Part shown: positions 34,147-42,829 of the stretch, one piece after another
Layout of the letters: the number at the start of each line of letters is the position of its first letter
How positions within the stretch are numbered: the first letter of the stretch is position 1
Assembly: GCF_002482385.1 (NCBI RefSeq)
Contig: NZ_DLFW01000041.1
Location: 1-64,000, forward strand
Direction: 5' to 3'
DNA: 64,000 nucleotides
Origin: Dysgonomonas sp. UBA7710
GTDB lineage: Bacteria > Bacteroidota > Bacteroidia > Bacteroidales > Dysgonomonadaceae
Position numbers and translations under genes: made by a program
The notes under the pieces: model-generated
Seen by the model: only the letters and a program-made list of their open reading frames with translations
Database searches by the model: none
Told to the model about the DNA's origin: nothing

Positions 34147-36246
34147 CTATAATTCTATACTCACCGATAAACGGTAATTCCTTAGAGGCATCGGATAATT
34201 CAGTATTACATCATAATTCTGATTCATGACATTATTTACCTCACACGAAACTTTCATCAGATTTTTTTTCAACATGAATACTCTGGCCAGTGATAAATCA
34301 TGCGTGTACCATGGTTGGGTATAATTATATCTGATATTTTCCTGTTGATTATACCTTTCACCCACATAAATGAAACTGTAATTGAAAGACCAGCCACGCC
34401 AATCTGCTCCGGCAATAAACGAACCGCTATGCCAGGGAATATATGGGATCTGATCTCCGTAATAAGTATCAGCCGGATTGGTAAAGTCCTGTGCTTTCTG
34501 GTAGGTATATTGTAGCTTTGAATTTATCTGTACCTGCTCTATTTGAAAACTATTGATTGCAGAGACATCTATCCCTTTAATTTCAACCTTTCCCAGATTT
34601 AGCATTGTCCAGCGAAACTGTTGCCCTTTAGGATAAGCTATTATCTTATCTGTTATCTCATTATAATAAGCATCTACCTGGATGTTGAGACGACGGTAAA
34701 TCCCGCGATTAAATTCTTTTGTATAATTTATCCCAAGATTATACTGGGTTGCATATTCCGGTTTCAGATTGGCATTGCCCATATCTGTATAGTAGAGGTC
34801 GTTAAATGTAGGCATACGGAATATCTTTTTGTAAAATGCCTGAAGCCAAAGAGATTCGTTTCTTAGTATTTTATATGCAGCAAACACAGCAGGGGTAGCC
34901 TCGTTCTTATCCGGTGCTTTAGAATATCGTTCTACTGATTCGTGAACAAATGTACCCAGAATACTGGCTTGAATCTTGAATCGGTCACTATTATATGATG
35001 TAGCCAAAGAGCCCCAATGAGTATAGCGTGTCGGGAATGGAAAATCTTTAAGGTCTGCATCAAGTATATTCCACTGGAAGTCATAAGATGCCGAGATATC
35101 CAAGTTTTTCATCAGGTTATAGACGTTTGCGGATGAAAAATAAATCTCTTTTTGTTTATATATATTATCAATAGTAACCAGCCTATAGTCATTATTTACA
35201 TAATGGGTCTTGTCTACTGCATATTTAGCATTAATACGGGTTCTGTAACGTTTTGTCACATCCATTTCCAAAGAACCTTGCAGGAAAGAATTTACATCCC
35301 AAAGCCGTTCACCGTTGCGCCATACATTGTTTACGATTGCCCCGGGAACGCCTCTCTCCGAGTTATAATTATAAGCATGTATTTTCCATTTCCCGTTTTG
35401 CTTCCGTAATTTCCCGTCAAGACTAGCCTCTAAACGTGTAGCATTTATATCTCCGTTCTTGCGAACAGCTGTTGTGTCATATGCAACTTCACCCAAGGGG
35501 TTCAGACGCCGGTAACGAAACTTATATTTGCCTGAAGCGTTGGTCCATTCTCCATTAAATGATACACTGAGATCTTCATTGATTTTTTGTTCCATCAATA
35601 TAGCCGGATTGAGTAATCCAAATGATCCGGCACGGAGAGACGCTCGGAAATTACTTGTTTTGCCCTCTTCGAACCTTGGAGTGCGGGTTTGCAGATATAT
35701 TGTACCGGCGGAACCAAAATCCCGTGCCGATTGGAATACATTACTCTTCTGTCCATTATATAGCGAAATCTCTTCTATATTCTCAAGTGAGAACTTGCCC
35801 AAATCTACTTGTCCGTTTTGCGCATTACCCAGCTGTATCCCATTATAAAATACGCCCATATGGTTTGTCCCCATACTGCGGATGTTTATGGTTTTCAACC
35901 CGCCTACACCACCATAATCTTTCAGCTGGACTCCTGAAAAATAGCGTATTGCATCTGCAACCGAAAGAGCATTGAGCCGTTCAATATCCTTAATAGTCAT
36001 TACCTGGGCAGGAATAACCTCTTTGTTTATTATCTTTCCTACAACAATGATATCCTTTAACTGATATACAGAATCTGTAATGCTTTTTCCCCGGGTTATA
36101 AGAGAATCAGTTTTATTGATTACAATATTTTTAGGTTTTAATTCCTGTGCCTGAATGGAGCAAGAGAAAATGATGCATACCCCCACCATGAAGGATATAA
36201 AAACTGATTGTCCGGAGTTTCTCAAAGTACGAGTACAATAATACAT
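34147..36246 (-). CDS. btuB: BtuB, TonB-dependent corrinoid receptor
   Basis: 699 residues; signal peptide at the N-terminus (cleavage after SIQAQ near residue 34; an in-frame Met at 21 is an alternative start). TonB-box-like LKDIIVVG, plug with ADAIRYFSGVQLKDYGGVGG and NIRSMGTNHMGVFYNGIQLG, then a 22-strand barrel ending in aromatic-rich strands (YRLSVSIEL). The size and plug are those of BtuB rather than the larger SusC proteins. It is first in the operon, with a cobalamin riboswitch 170-345 nt upstream. The barrel imports corrinoid handed over by BtuG, powered by TonB-ExbBD. No BtuCDF is encoded in this window. Confidence 0.94.
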   Translation of the reverse strand: MYYCTRTLRNSGQSVFISFMVGVCIIFSCSIQAQELKPKNIVINKTDSLITRGKSITDSVYQLKDIIVVGKIINKEVIPAQVMTIKDIERLNALSVADAIRYFSGVQLKDYGGVGGLKTINIRSMGTNHMGVFYNGIQLGNAQNGQVDLGKFSLENIEEISLYNGQKSNVFQSARDFGSAGTIYLQTRTPRFEEGKTSNFRASLRAGSFGLLNPAILMEQKINEDLSVSFNGEWTNASGKYKFRYRRLNPLGEVAYDTTAVRKNGDINATRLEASLDGKLRKQNGKWKIHAYNYNSERGVPGAIVNNVWRNGERLWDVNSFLQGSLEMDVTKRYRTRINAKYAVDKTHYVNNDYRLVTIDNIYKQKEIYFSSANVYNLMKNLDISASYDFQWNILDADLKDFPFPTRYTHWGSLATSYNSDRFKIQASILGTFVHESVERYSKAPDKNEATPAVFAAYKILRNESLWLQAFYKKIFRMPTFNDLYYTDMGNANLKPEYATQYNLGINYTKEFNRGIYRRLNIQVDAYYNEITDKIIAYPKGQQFRWTMLNLGKVEIKGIDVSAINSFQIEQVQINSKLQYTYQKAQDFTNPADTYYGDQIPYIPWHSGSFIAGADWRGWSFNYSFIYVGERYNQQENIRYNYTQPWYTHDLSLARVFMLKKNLMKVSCEVNNVMNQNYDVILNYPMPLRNYRLSVSIEL

Positions 36247-36415
36247 CTTTTAGCTGATTGAAAAATTATCCAATAGCTCACAGAAAATAAAACAATTGAA
36301 GATTAATTGATAAAAAATCTAAATGTCCGAAACACCAGGCAAATTTTCAAAACTGATTGATTTCTCATCGGCGTCTTCAGCTCCACTTCCCGAAAGCTTT
36401 AAAACTAATCAATCT

Positions 36416-36592
36416 TGGCAGGTTTTCTGACTTGCTCCATCTTTGAATCGTCCTTCCCATTCTTATTCGAACAGTGGATTTAAGTATTGTTCAAAGATTT
36501 CTGGCGGAGCTTACAGCAGCGGGTACTGTTCAGGATTTACACCTGATTCCCTTTTTCATTTTTCCGTGGATCGGAAGCATGACACCAAAATC
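36416..36592 (-). ncRNA. Cobalamin riboswitch controlling the btuB operon
   Basis: Read on the minus strand: a GGTGTCA start at about 36585, AAAGGGAATCAGGTG and AAATCCTGAACAGTACCCGC, then TGCTGTAAGC, CCACTG, GGGAAGG, and the closing AAGTCAG..ACCTGCCA near 36416. These are the conserved core blocks of the B12-binding aptamer in their usual order. Bound cobalamin should shut down expression of the downstream btuB-btuG-lipoprotein genes, most likely at translation or transcription in the 170-nt stretch before btuB. Confidence 0.95.
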
Positions 36593-36596
36593 CAGA

Positions 36597-36604
36597 CAAA
36601 GGTA
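36597..36604 (-). promoter_or_regulatory. -7 promoter element of the btuB operon
   Basis: TACCTTTG on the minus strand immediately upstream of the riboswitch, so transcription would begin right at its 5' end. The -33 half is weak. Confidence 0.5.
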
Positions 36605-36676
36605 TTAATCTTTTTTAATAAAAGATCAAGTTTCCAATAAGTTATTTAAGAATATTTTAATCTGATATATATTATT

Positions 36677-36708
36677 GTTCAGCATCCATCCGATGATGGG
36701 TGCTGAAC
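36677..36708 (-). terminator. Hairpin after the nrd operon
   Basis: 14-bp stem GTTCAGCATCCATC / GATGGGTGCTGAAC with loop CGAT, 39 bp after the nrdF stop. The T run after it is poor, but stem strength and position suggest termination between the two riboswitch operons. Confidence 0.6.
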
Positions 36709-36746
36709 ATGGTACATAACAACAATGAAGTAAAACGTTCTTCATA

Positions 36747-37751
36747 CTATACTTCAAATCTTAATTCTTCATCCATATCAAAATCATCATCATGTAAATG
36801 TACGACTTCCAATGTCTTTTCATAATTAGTCGATTTCTTGGAAAAGAAATCATGTTGGGTAGTCTCTACGTTCAAACCATTGAGGACAATCGGATTAACT
36901 TCGCCGACTTCATAGCGCGGTTCGAACCCTAAGTTCATCAGCGCTTTATTTCCATTATAACGAATATACTCTTTTACATCACCTGTAAGTCCAACGTCCC
37001 CATAAACATGATCTGTATATTTTAACTCATTCTCGTAGAGTTTATCCATCAATTCGAATAGATTCTCTTTTACCTTGCTTTTCTGTTTCTCACTGAAAGT
37101 TGCAAAGAACTCCTGAGCCAACAATCCAACAAAAACTCCGTGTATCGATTCATCAGCTACGATTTTCTTAATTATATCGCAACTGGCGACCATCTGACCT
37201 TGCCCGGCTAACCACAATGGAAGGAAGAAACCGCTGTAAAACAGGAATGTTTCGAGCATTACGGATGAGGCCAGAGCCATATAAATCTCTTCAGTGGTTA
37301 CATTTGTTTTATCTAATTTCCGGTAATTAGCATCGATTGTTTTCGCTTTAAATTGTAATTGTTCATTATTGGATGCCCAATCGAATATTGCGTCTATCTC
37401 GGCCGTAGTGGCTACCGTTGTGAAAATGGTAGAATATGATTTTGCATGTATAGCCTCCATCATACACATATAAGATAATACCGACTTGTTTTGCAGCCCT
37501 TCTATATGATCTATTACTTTTGGCATACCTGTATGACTTTGCAGCGTATCCAATAGGGTCAATCCCCCCAATGCCTTCTTATAAGCCTCACGCATTTCGG
37601 GGGAAAGAGATTTCCACGAATCGATGTCTTTTGAAGGGATATACTCGGTATCTATCCAGAACTGTTTGAGATTTTGTTCCCAAAACATTTCAACATAATC
37701 ATTATCGGGAGTATTCCAGTTTACCGCCCTGAATTTCTTTATTTCGCTCAT
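36747..37751 (-). CDS. nrdF: Class Ib ribonucleotide reductase small subunit NrdF
   Basis: 334 residues, usual length. All dimetal ligands sit at family spacing: Asp68 (LLDTLQ), Glu99 and His102 (MEAIHAKSYS), Glu167 (MLETF), Glu201 and His204 (ADESIHGVF); the radical Tyr is Tyr106. NrdF forms a Mn(III)2-tyrosyl (or Fe) radical with help of reduced NrdI and passes it to NrdE. It is last in the operon, 18 nt after nrdE. The operon is preceded by a cobalamin riboswitch, so this B12-independent enzyme is made when cobalamin is scarce. Confidence 0.96.
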   Translation of the reverse strand: MSEIKKFRAVNWNTPDNDYVEMFWEQNLKQFWIDTEYIPSKDIDSWKSLSPEMREAYKKALGGLTLLDTLQSHTGMPKVIDHIEGLQNKSVLSYMCMMEAIHAKSYSTIFTTVATTAEIDAIFDWASNNEQLQFKAKTIDANYRKLDKTNVTTEEIYMALASSVMLETFLFYSGFFLPLWLAGQGQMVASCDIIKKIVADESIHGVFVGLLAQEFFATFSEKQKSKVKENLFELMDKLYENELKYTDHVYGDVGLTGDVKEYIRYNGNKALMNLGFEPRYEVGEVNPIVLNGLNVETTQHDFFSKKSTNYEKTLEVVHLHDDDFDMDEELRFEV

Positions 37752-37769
37752 TTTCTTTTCTTTTTTAGT

Positions 37770-39821
37770 TTATACAGAACATGAAACACACTCGTCTATT
37801 GTCGCTTTTCGTGTGCGTGTATAATACAATGATTTTAAACCGATCTTATGTGCATAGATGTAATATTTCGCCAGATCACGGGTGGTATCACTGCTTTTGG
37901 TATGTAAAATAGTGGATATGCCTTGATCTACATGCCGCTGGATAACTGCGATTAATTTCATCACCTTTTTCTGATCCATATCATATGCCGACTTATAGAA
38001 GAAGAAATTGTCATTCGTCAAATATGGCATTGGGTAGAATGTGGTACTGTCTCCATATTCACGTACCTCTATTGTATCCACAATAGGCATAACGGATGCT
38101 GTCGAAGTCATGATATATGATGTAGACTGATTAGGCGCTATTGCCAGACGATAGGCATGATATACGCCATGTTGCATCACCTGCTCTTTCAATGTTTGCC
38201 AATCCTCTATATCCGGGATATGTATGCCTTCAAACAAAGACTTTACCTTTTCTGTCTTTGGATGGTATTCGGTATTTATATATTTATCAAAATATGTTCC
38301 TTTAGCATATTCTGATTTGTTGCAATCTTTAAATGTGATACCTCTATCACGCGCGATTTCCATTGAACGTTCCAGAGAATAGTAATTCATCATCATAAAA
38401 AATACATTACAGAAATCGAGGGCTTCTATGCTTTCATATGCAATAAAGTTTTTTGCGAAGAAGCCATGAAGATTCATCGCACCTAATCCAACACTATGTA
38501 GTTCTTCGTTGGCTTTCTTGATAGAAGGTACTACGTCAATATTTGAAATATCTGTAACGACAGTCAAAGCATCGATGGCAACAGCCACAGCTTCTTTCAC
38601 CCGCTTATTTTCCATAACGGTAGCAATATTCAACGATCCCAGGTTGCAGGAAATACCGCGACGGATATTATCTTCCTCATAATAATCGTTTATCTCGGAA
38701 ACTTCGGATAATTGCATAATCTCGGTACAAAGGTTGCTGAATTTAACTTCGCCTATATCTTTAAGGGCATGTTCTCTATTGGCATTATCTTTAAAGAACA
38801 GGTACGGATAACCACTTTCTTTCTGAGTCTGAGCAATCTTTACAAGTAAAACACGGGCGCTTAACCGTTTCTTTCTCACTTTAGGATTATCTACCAGCTG
38901 CTGATACATTTCATCCATGTCCATATCATCCAGATATTGTCCGTAGTTTCTGAATACTGAATGTGGATAGAAAACATAGAATGGTTCATCTTTTTCCGCC
39001 AGCTCCATAAATTTGTCCGGAATAATCACTCCTATCGAAAGAGACTTGATACGGACTTTTTCATCTACATTTATTTTTTTACAATCCAGAAACTCTTCTA
39101 TATCGGAATGGAATATATTCAGGTAAGCTGCACCCGCTCCCGGCCTTTGCCCCAACTGATTGGCATAAGAAAAAACATCTTCCAGTAATTTCATGATTGG
39201 TAGTACTCCGCTGGCTCTTCCCTCAACTCCTTTTATAGCTTCCGAGCGTCCACGTAGTTTAGAGAGATTAAGAGAAACGCCTCCCCCGATAGAAGATAAC
39301 TTCATTGACGAGTTGATTGCATAACCTATAGAATTGAGGCTGTCGCCTATTTCGTCAAGGAAGCAAGATACCAATTCTCCCGATCTGCGTTTTCCTCCGT
39401 TCAGAAATGTCGGTGTAGCCGGCTGATACTCCTGATTAACTAATAATTCAGCGTATTTTATAGCCTGATTCACATCTCCCTGTGCTAGGTAGAGTGCTAT
39501 GCAGGCAACACGGTCTTCGTACCTTTCAAGAAATTTTTCGCCGCTATCGTCTCTTAATGCATAGTTCTGGAAGAACTTGAAAGCACTCATGAACGAAGGA
39601 AAACGGAACTTACGCTCATAGATGAGGGCATAAACCCTCATTATATCTTCAAAAGAATACTGCTCATAGAGGTTTTCATAGTAATTGTTCTCTATCAGGT
39701 AGTCGATTTTCTCTTTTAGCGTATAGAAAAAGACTGTGTTTTTGTTGACGTAATCCAGAAAGTAGGAGCGAACCGCTTCCTTATCTTTTTCAAGTTGGAA
39801 ATCGTCATCTTTTTTAATCAT
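37770..39821 (-). CDS. nrdE: Class Ib ribonucleotide reductase large subunit NrdE
   Basis: 683 residues from the ATG at 39821, which lies 4 nt after the nrdI stop; an in-frame ATG at 39860 would overlap nrdI by 35 nt. No N-terminal ATP-cone is present, as in class Ib. Active-site parts: SCFLDEIGDS (first Cys of the pair), NLCTEI (catalytic Asn-Cys-Glu), CNLGSLNIA (second Cys), LYYTRTR (paired Tyr of the radical path) and the C-terminal CVSC that is reduced by NrdH or thioredoxin. It reduces ribonucleoside diphosphates to deoxy forms. B12-riboswitch control implies the genome also has a B12-dependent class II enzyme, not seen here. Confidence 0.95.
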   Translation of the reverse strand: MIKKDDDFQLEKDKEAVRSYFLDYVNKNTVFFYTLKEKIDYLIENNYYENLYEQYSFEDIMRVYALIYERKFRFPSFMSAFKFFQNYALRDDSGEKFLERYEDRVACIALYLAQGDVNQAIKYAELLVNQEYQPATPTFLNGGKRRSGELVSCFLDEIGDSLNSIGYAINSSMKLSSIGGGVSLNLSKLRGRSEAIKGVEGRASGVLPIMKLLEDVFSYANQLGQRPGAGAAYLNIFHSDIEEFLDCKKINVDEKVRIKSLSIGVIIPDKFMELAEKDEPFYVFYPHSVFRNYGQYLDDMDMDEMYQQLVDNPKVRKKRLSARVLLVKIAQTQKESGYPYLFFKDNANREHALKDIGEVKFSNLCTEIMQLSEVSEINDYYEEDNIRRGISCNLGSLNIATVMENKRVKEAVAVAIDALTVVTDISNIDVVPSIKKANEELHSVGLGAMNLHGFFAKNFIAYESIEALDFCNVFFMMMNYYSLERSMEIARDRGITFKDCNKSEYAKGTYFDKYINTEYHPKTEKVKSLFEGIHIPDIEDWQTLKEQVMQHGVYHAYRLAIAPNQSTSYIMTSTASVMPIVDTIEVREYGDSTTFYPMPYLTNDNFFFYKSAYDMDQKKVMKLIAVIQRHVDQGISTILHTKSSDTTRDLAKYYIYAHKIGLKSLYYTRTRKATIDECVSCSV

Positions 39822-39825
39822 TACC

Positions 39826-40218
39826 TCATTGTTGAGGAGTATCCATTTTTTTATTTGCATATTCTTTTACTTTTTGAATAAAATTGTTTACATCCCGAGC
39901 CAAACCGGATAATTCAAACCTGACAAAAACAGGTATGTTATATTTTTCTGAAACTCTATCAGCAGCACGGGCGAAGTTGTCGCCCCAATTCATATTTCCA
40001 CTGGAGGAGACAGATAGAACAAACTCACGATTCTCTTTGATAAATGCAGATGTTGAGTCAGGAATAGAGCCTATCCTGGTGGTATATGTCACAAGATGTC
40101 CAAAATCAGAGACTGACGTAGTGGAAGTAATCTTTATACACGTCCAATTTGTAATTGCACTTACTTTGGCAATAAAACGTTCCACATTACCTGTTTTGCT
40201 GTCATAATAGATAACCAT
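39826..40218 (-). CDS. nrdI: NrdI, flavodoxin-like activator of NrdF
   Basis: 130 residues. IYYDSKTGNVERF is the NrdI FMN-phosphate loop, SSSGNMNWGDNFARAAD the flavin-side loop, followed by the C-terminal PVFVRFELSG. NrdI supplies superoxide for assembly of the Mn cofactor in NrdF. Its stop is 2 nt-scale close to the start of the next gene and it begins 2 nt after the thioredoxin-like gene, so the four genes are one operon. The flavin loop is a short-loop type. Confidence 0.92.
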   Translation of the reverse strand: MVIYYDSKTGNVERFIAKVSAITNWTCIKITSTTSVSDFGHLVTYTTRIGSIPDSTSAFIKENREFVLSVSSSGNMNWGDNFARAADRVSEKYNIPVFVRFELSGLARDVNNFIQKVKEYANKKMDTPQQ

Positions 40219-40220
40219 TT

Positions 40221-40460
40221 CTATAAGGAATCTATCATCGACTTCAATTCATTCGGCTGATATCCGATAACACGCATCAGCACCTCTTCATTCTCGATCA
40301 AAAGAGTTGTTGGTACAGAGCGGATTTTATATTTCATTGCAGCTTCCGGATTGTTAAATGGATTTACCGCATCGAATGGTATACTGTTAGTCTTAAAATA
40401 TTCAGAAACCATTATGCAAGGATTACAATCTTCCTTTTCAAATTTTATTATTTTCTTCAT
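40221..40460 (-). CDS. Thioredoxin-like NrdH analogue
   Basis: 79 residues with a thioredoxin fold pattern: CNPC at 12-15, cis-Pro in SVPTTLLIE (about 48-56) and a short C-terminal helix. It lacks the usual NrdH motif C-M/V-Q-C but has the size and place of NrdH at the head of an nrdI-nrdE-nrdF operon, so it is likely the reductant of the NrdE C-terminal cysteines. It is the first gene downstream of the second cobalamin riboswitch. Confidence 0.85.
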   Translation of the reverse strand: MKKIIKFEKEDCNPCIMVSEYFKTNSIPFDAVNPFNNPEAAMKYKIRSVPTTLLIENEEVLMRVIGYQPNELKSMIDSL

Positions 40461-40592
40461 ACTATTGCTTGGGTAATAATTAATAATGGCAGCATTAAAA
40501 AAATACTACATTTTACTTCTACTATTTTTTAAAATTATCTTTTTTAGCAAACTTTTCTTTAAACCCGAAAGAAAAATTTATCATTTTTGTTT

Positions 40593-40762
40593 TGGCAGGT
40601 CTTCTGACTTACTCTTTTGTTCTACGGCCTTCCCTTTAATCAAAAGTGGCAATGAGTATTGTAAAACAAACATCAAAGAGTTTACAGCAGCGGGTCTGCT
40701 CAGGACTTACACCTGATTCCCTTTTCATTACATCCTCGAGGCAGCGAGTCTGTAACACCAAA
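40593..40762 (-). ncRNA. Cobalamin riboswitch controlling the nrd operon
   Basis: On the minus strand: GGTGTTACAG start, AAAAGGGAATCAGGTGTAAG, TCCTGAGCAGACCCGC, TGCTGTAAAC, GCCACTT, AAAGGGAAGGC and the closing AAGTCAGAAGACCTGCCA. Same block order as the btuB riboswitch. The 130 nt between it and the thioredoxin-like ATG would hold the expression switch. It puts a B12-independent ribonucleotide reductase under B12 repression. Confidence 0.94.
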
Positions 40763-41104
40763 ACCGGATATAAAGATGAAACAATTTTTCGGAATAAAAG
40801 TTTTCAAAATCATATTTTATCATCTATGATCCATCAGTAATATTTATATAAATAGATATTTTTATAAAAAAATAATTACAAATATTTTCCAAAAAGAAAA
40901 ACAGATCTTAAAAAAATAAGAAATCCCTTTTTATTATGGAAATACATTTGAGGTAAATGCAGGCATCCAGAATATTTTTAATTCGTATCAGGTAGATTTA
41001 GACAAGGGCGGAATAGAAATATCCAGTTACATTTATAGGCCGTCCATACCCCGATACTATTTTATCGGAGGTAAATTAAGTTTTTTGTTGAACTATAAAA
41101 AGAG
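40763..41104. other. Interval upstream of the nrd riboswitch
   Basis: About 340 bp, very AT-rich, no gene seen. It should contain the nrd promoter, but no clean TAnnTTTG box was found on the minus strand. Confidence 0.4.
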
Positions 41105-41139
41105 ACGGCCACTTTTACAATAATCGTAAAAGTAGCCGT
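41101..41139 (-). terminator. Terminator of the cupin-methyltransferase pair
   Basis: Stem ACGGCCACTTTTAC / GTAAAAGTAGCCGT (14 bp, one G-U) with a 7-nt loop. On the minus strand it is followed by CTCTTTTT, 57 bp after the methyltransferase stop. Confidence 0.8.
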
Positions 41140-41195
41140 TTCATATAATCACACCTATAAGAAAATCCTTAGTTTTAGTTTATGGCAGTATTAGC

Positions 41196-41969
41196 TCAGA
41201 TTTTTTCGGCAATTATAGCGACAGCACTTAAATTTGCTTCATATTTACGAAATATGCTCCGCATTTTGCGTATTCTTCTCGCCGCGGCGGGATGAGTAAA
41301 AATATTAAAGAAAATCCGTATTGCCCTGAAGAAACCCTCGTCATCAAAGATCCGTTTTGGCTCGACCAAATGCATTGGGCTAAAATAGATATCCTTCACA
41401 TTGAAACCCTCAGCTGATAATATATCTTTCCAGGCATCTACAGATAGTGGCCTGGCATTTGTTTTGATTGCATCAGCCATATCCTGATATATAGCGTTGA
41501 TATTATCTCTACTAAGATCTCCCACCAGAGCTATTTCATGTATCCCATACAGCCCCCCGGGCTTTAATATGCGATATGCTTCTTTGACTATTTCCGATTT
41601 TTGCTTTTCCGACTGCATTGTTAGCATAGCTTCACCATAAACTTTGCTTGCAACGGCATCTGCCAGTCCGGTTTCTTTTGCATTAGCGTTAATAATACGG
41701 TAATCCGGACTATATATTACTTTTTGTAAATAAGAAAAAGCTTCTTTATTTAATTCAACAGCTATATAAGTTTTCGGTTTCTTCTTGAGTGTAATAGATG
41801 CAGTAAATCCCAGTCCGGGAGCAAATTCAACAACGTCATCCAAAGAGTCGATATTCAGGCTATCTATTAATTTCAAAGTCAACTCTTTTCCTCCGGGACG
41901 CAAGACACGCTTGCCCATTTTGGCCAGAAGCCAGTGTCCCTGGGCTTTATCTTCATTAAGCTTTTTCAT
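41196..41969 (-). CDS. Class I SAM-dependent methyltransferase
   Basis: 257 residues, no signal. DDVVEFAPGLGFTASITL (about 40-57) is the SAM-binding motif I, YIAVELNKEAF the acidic loop II, then YRIINANAKETGL and the LKPGGLYGIHEIALVG motif. The methyl acceptor is unknown; the fold resembles small-molecule or quinone-type methyltransferases. It starts 4 nt after the cupin gene and ends in a terminator. The pair may modify a small redox or aromatic compound; this is only a guess from association. Confidence 0.85.
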   Translation of the reverse strand: MKKLNEDKAQGHWLLAKMGKRVLRPGGKELTLKLIDSLNIDSLDDVVEFAPGLGFTASITLKKKPKTYIAVELNKEAFSYLQKVIYSPDYRIINANAKETGLADAVASKVYGEAMLTMQSEKQKSEIVKEAYRILKPGGLYGIHEIALVGDLSRDNINAIYQDMADAIKTNARPLSVDAWKDILSAEGFNVKDIYFSPMHLVEPKRIFDDEGFFRAIRIFFNIFTHPAAARRIRKMRSIFRKYEANLSAVAIIAEKI

Positions 41970-41973
41970 ATCC

Positions 41974-42363
41974 TTATCCTCTTATCATAGTTAATAACAT
42001 TTTGAAAGACTCGATAGCCTGCAATGCATGAGAGATATTTGCGGGCATGATAATCCATTCTCCGGCTTTCACCAGATTAGGAACGCCTCCTATAAAAATC
42101 CGGGCCTCTCCTTCGAGCACTTGGACTATTGCATCGAAAGGGGCGGTATGTTCGCTCAAACCCTGTCCTTTATCGAAAGAGAACAAGGTAACATTTCCCG
42201 AAGGATTTTTTAAAACCTGCTTGCTGATAATCCCTCCTGACGAATATTCAACCATACATGTAAGGTTGAGCACTTCTCCTTTATTAAATAATTCCTGCAT
42301 ATTAGTATTTTTAGATTGGACGATGAACGGATAAACTATCTCTTCTACAGAAAGATTAATCAT
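41974..42363 (-). CDS. Cupin-domain protein
   Basis: 129 residues, one small beta-barrel cupin: GLSEHTAPFDAIVQVLEGEARIFI carries the His/Glu motif 1 region, and GEWIIMPANISHALQAIESFKMLL the second motif. It may bind a metal or small ligand; no signal peptide. It forms a two-gene operon with the methyltransferase downstream and has a wide promoter region shared with the divergent antiporter gene. Confidence 0.85.
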   Translation of the reverse strand: MINLSVEEIVYPFIVQSKNTNMQELFNKGEVLNLTCMVEYSSGGIISKQVLKNPSGNVTLFSFDKGQGLSEHTAPFDAIVQVLEGEARIFIGGVPNLVKAGEWIIMPANISHALQAIESFKMLLTMIRG

Positions 42364-42704
42364 TTCCTTATTTATTATGTTTTGTAAAGATATCCAAAGG
42401 GCCAGAGTATATCAATACCTAATTATTAGGGTTTTATAATGGGATTCTAATTACTTATAGCTATATGTATACAGCTGTATTTCAGCTATATAATAAAATA
42501 AATTAAAAAAAATGCAACAAATGTTACAGTATGGGATTTTTATCTTTTATTCACACATCCGATATTTGATGCAGAGGATGATTTAATTATGGTTAATAAA
42601 TTAAAACTGACATGTAATTATCAAAGAAGGTAACTTAAAGCAATACTCAAAAGAATAAAATGCTTTTTTTGATATGAATAAACCTCTCCTTAACCAATAT
42701 AATT
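42364..42704. other. Divergent promoter interval cupin/antiporter
   Basis: AT-rich, no gene seen. It ends at the antiporter promoter (42705-42733). Confidence 0.4.
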
Positions 42705-42733
42705 TTTGTATTACTTTTATTTTTATATTTTTG
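42705..42733 (+). promoter_or_regulatory. Promoter of the antiporter gene
   Basis: TTTG (42705-42708), 17-nt spacer, TATTTTTG (42726-42733), the same layout as the tRNA-Arg promoter. About 95 nt before the ATG at 42830. Confidence 0.6.
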
Positions 42734-42829
42734 CCTTATAGATTCTATTTATTTACTAATTGTTTATCACAAGGACACAAGTTTTGTTGTTGTGATATCC
42801 AATACGTATTACTATAATTAACAGTAATT

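Noticed and set aside
36443..36640. Plus-strand ORF over the btuB leader
   Set aside because: It translates the reverse strand of the cobalamin riboswitch; the RNA motifs explain the conservation.
40486..40840. Plus-strand ORFs over the nrd leader
   Set aside because: Same reason: they are shadows of the second cobalamin riboswitch.
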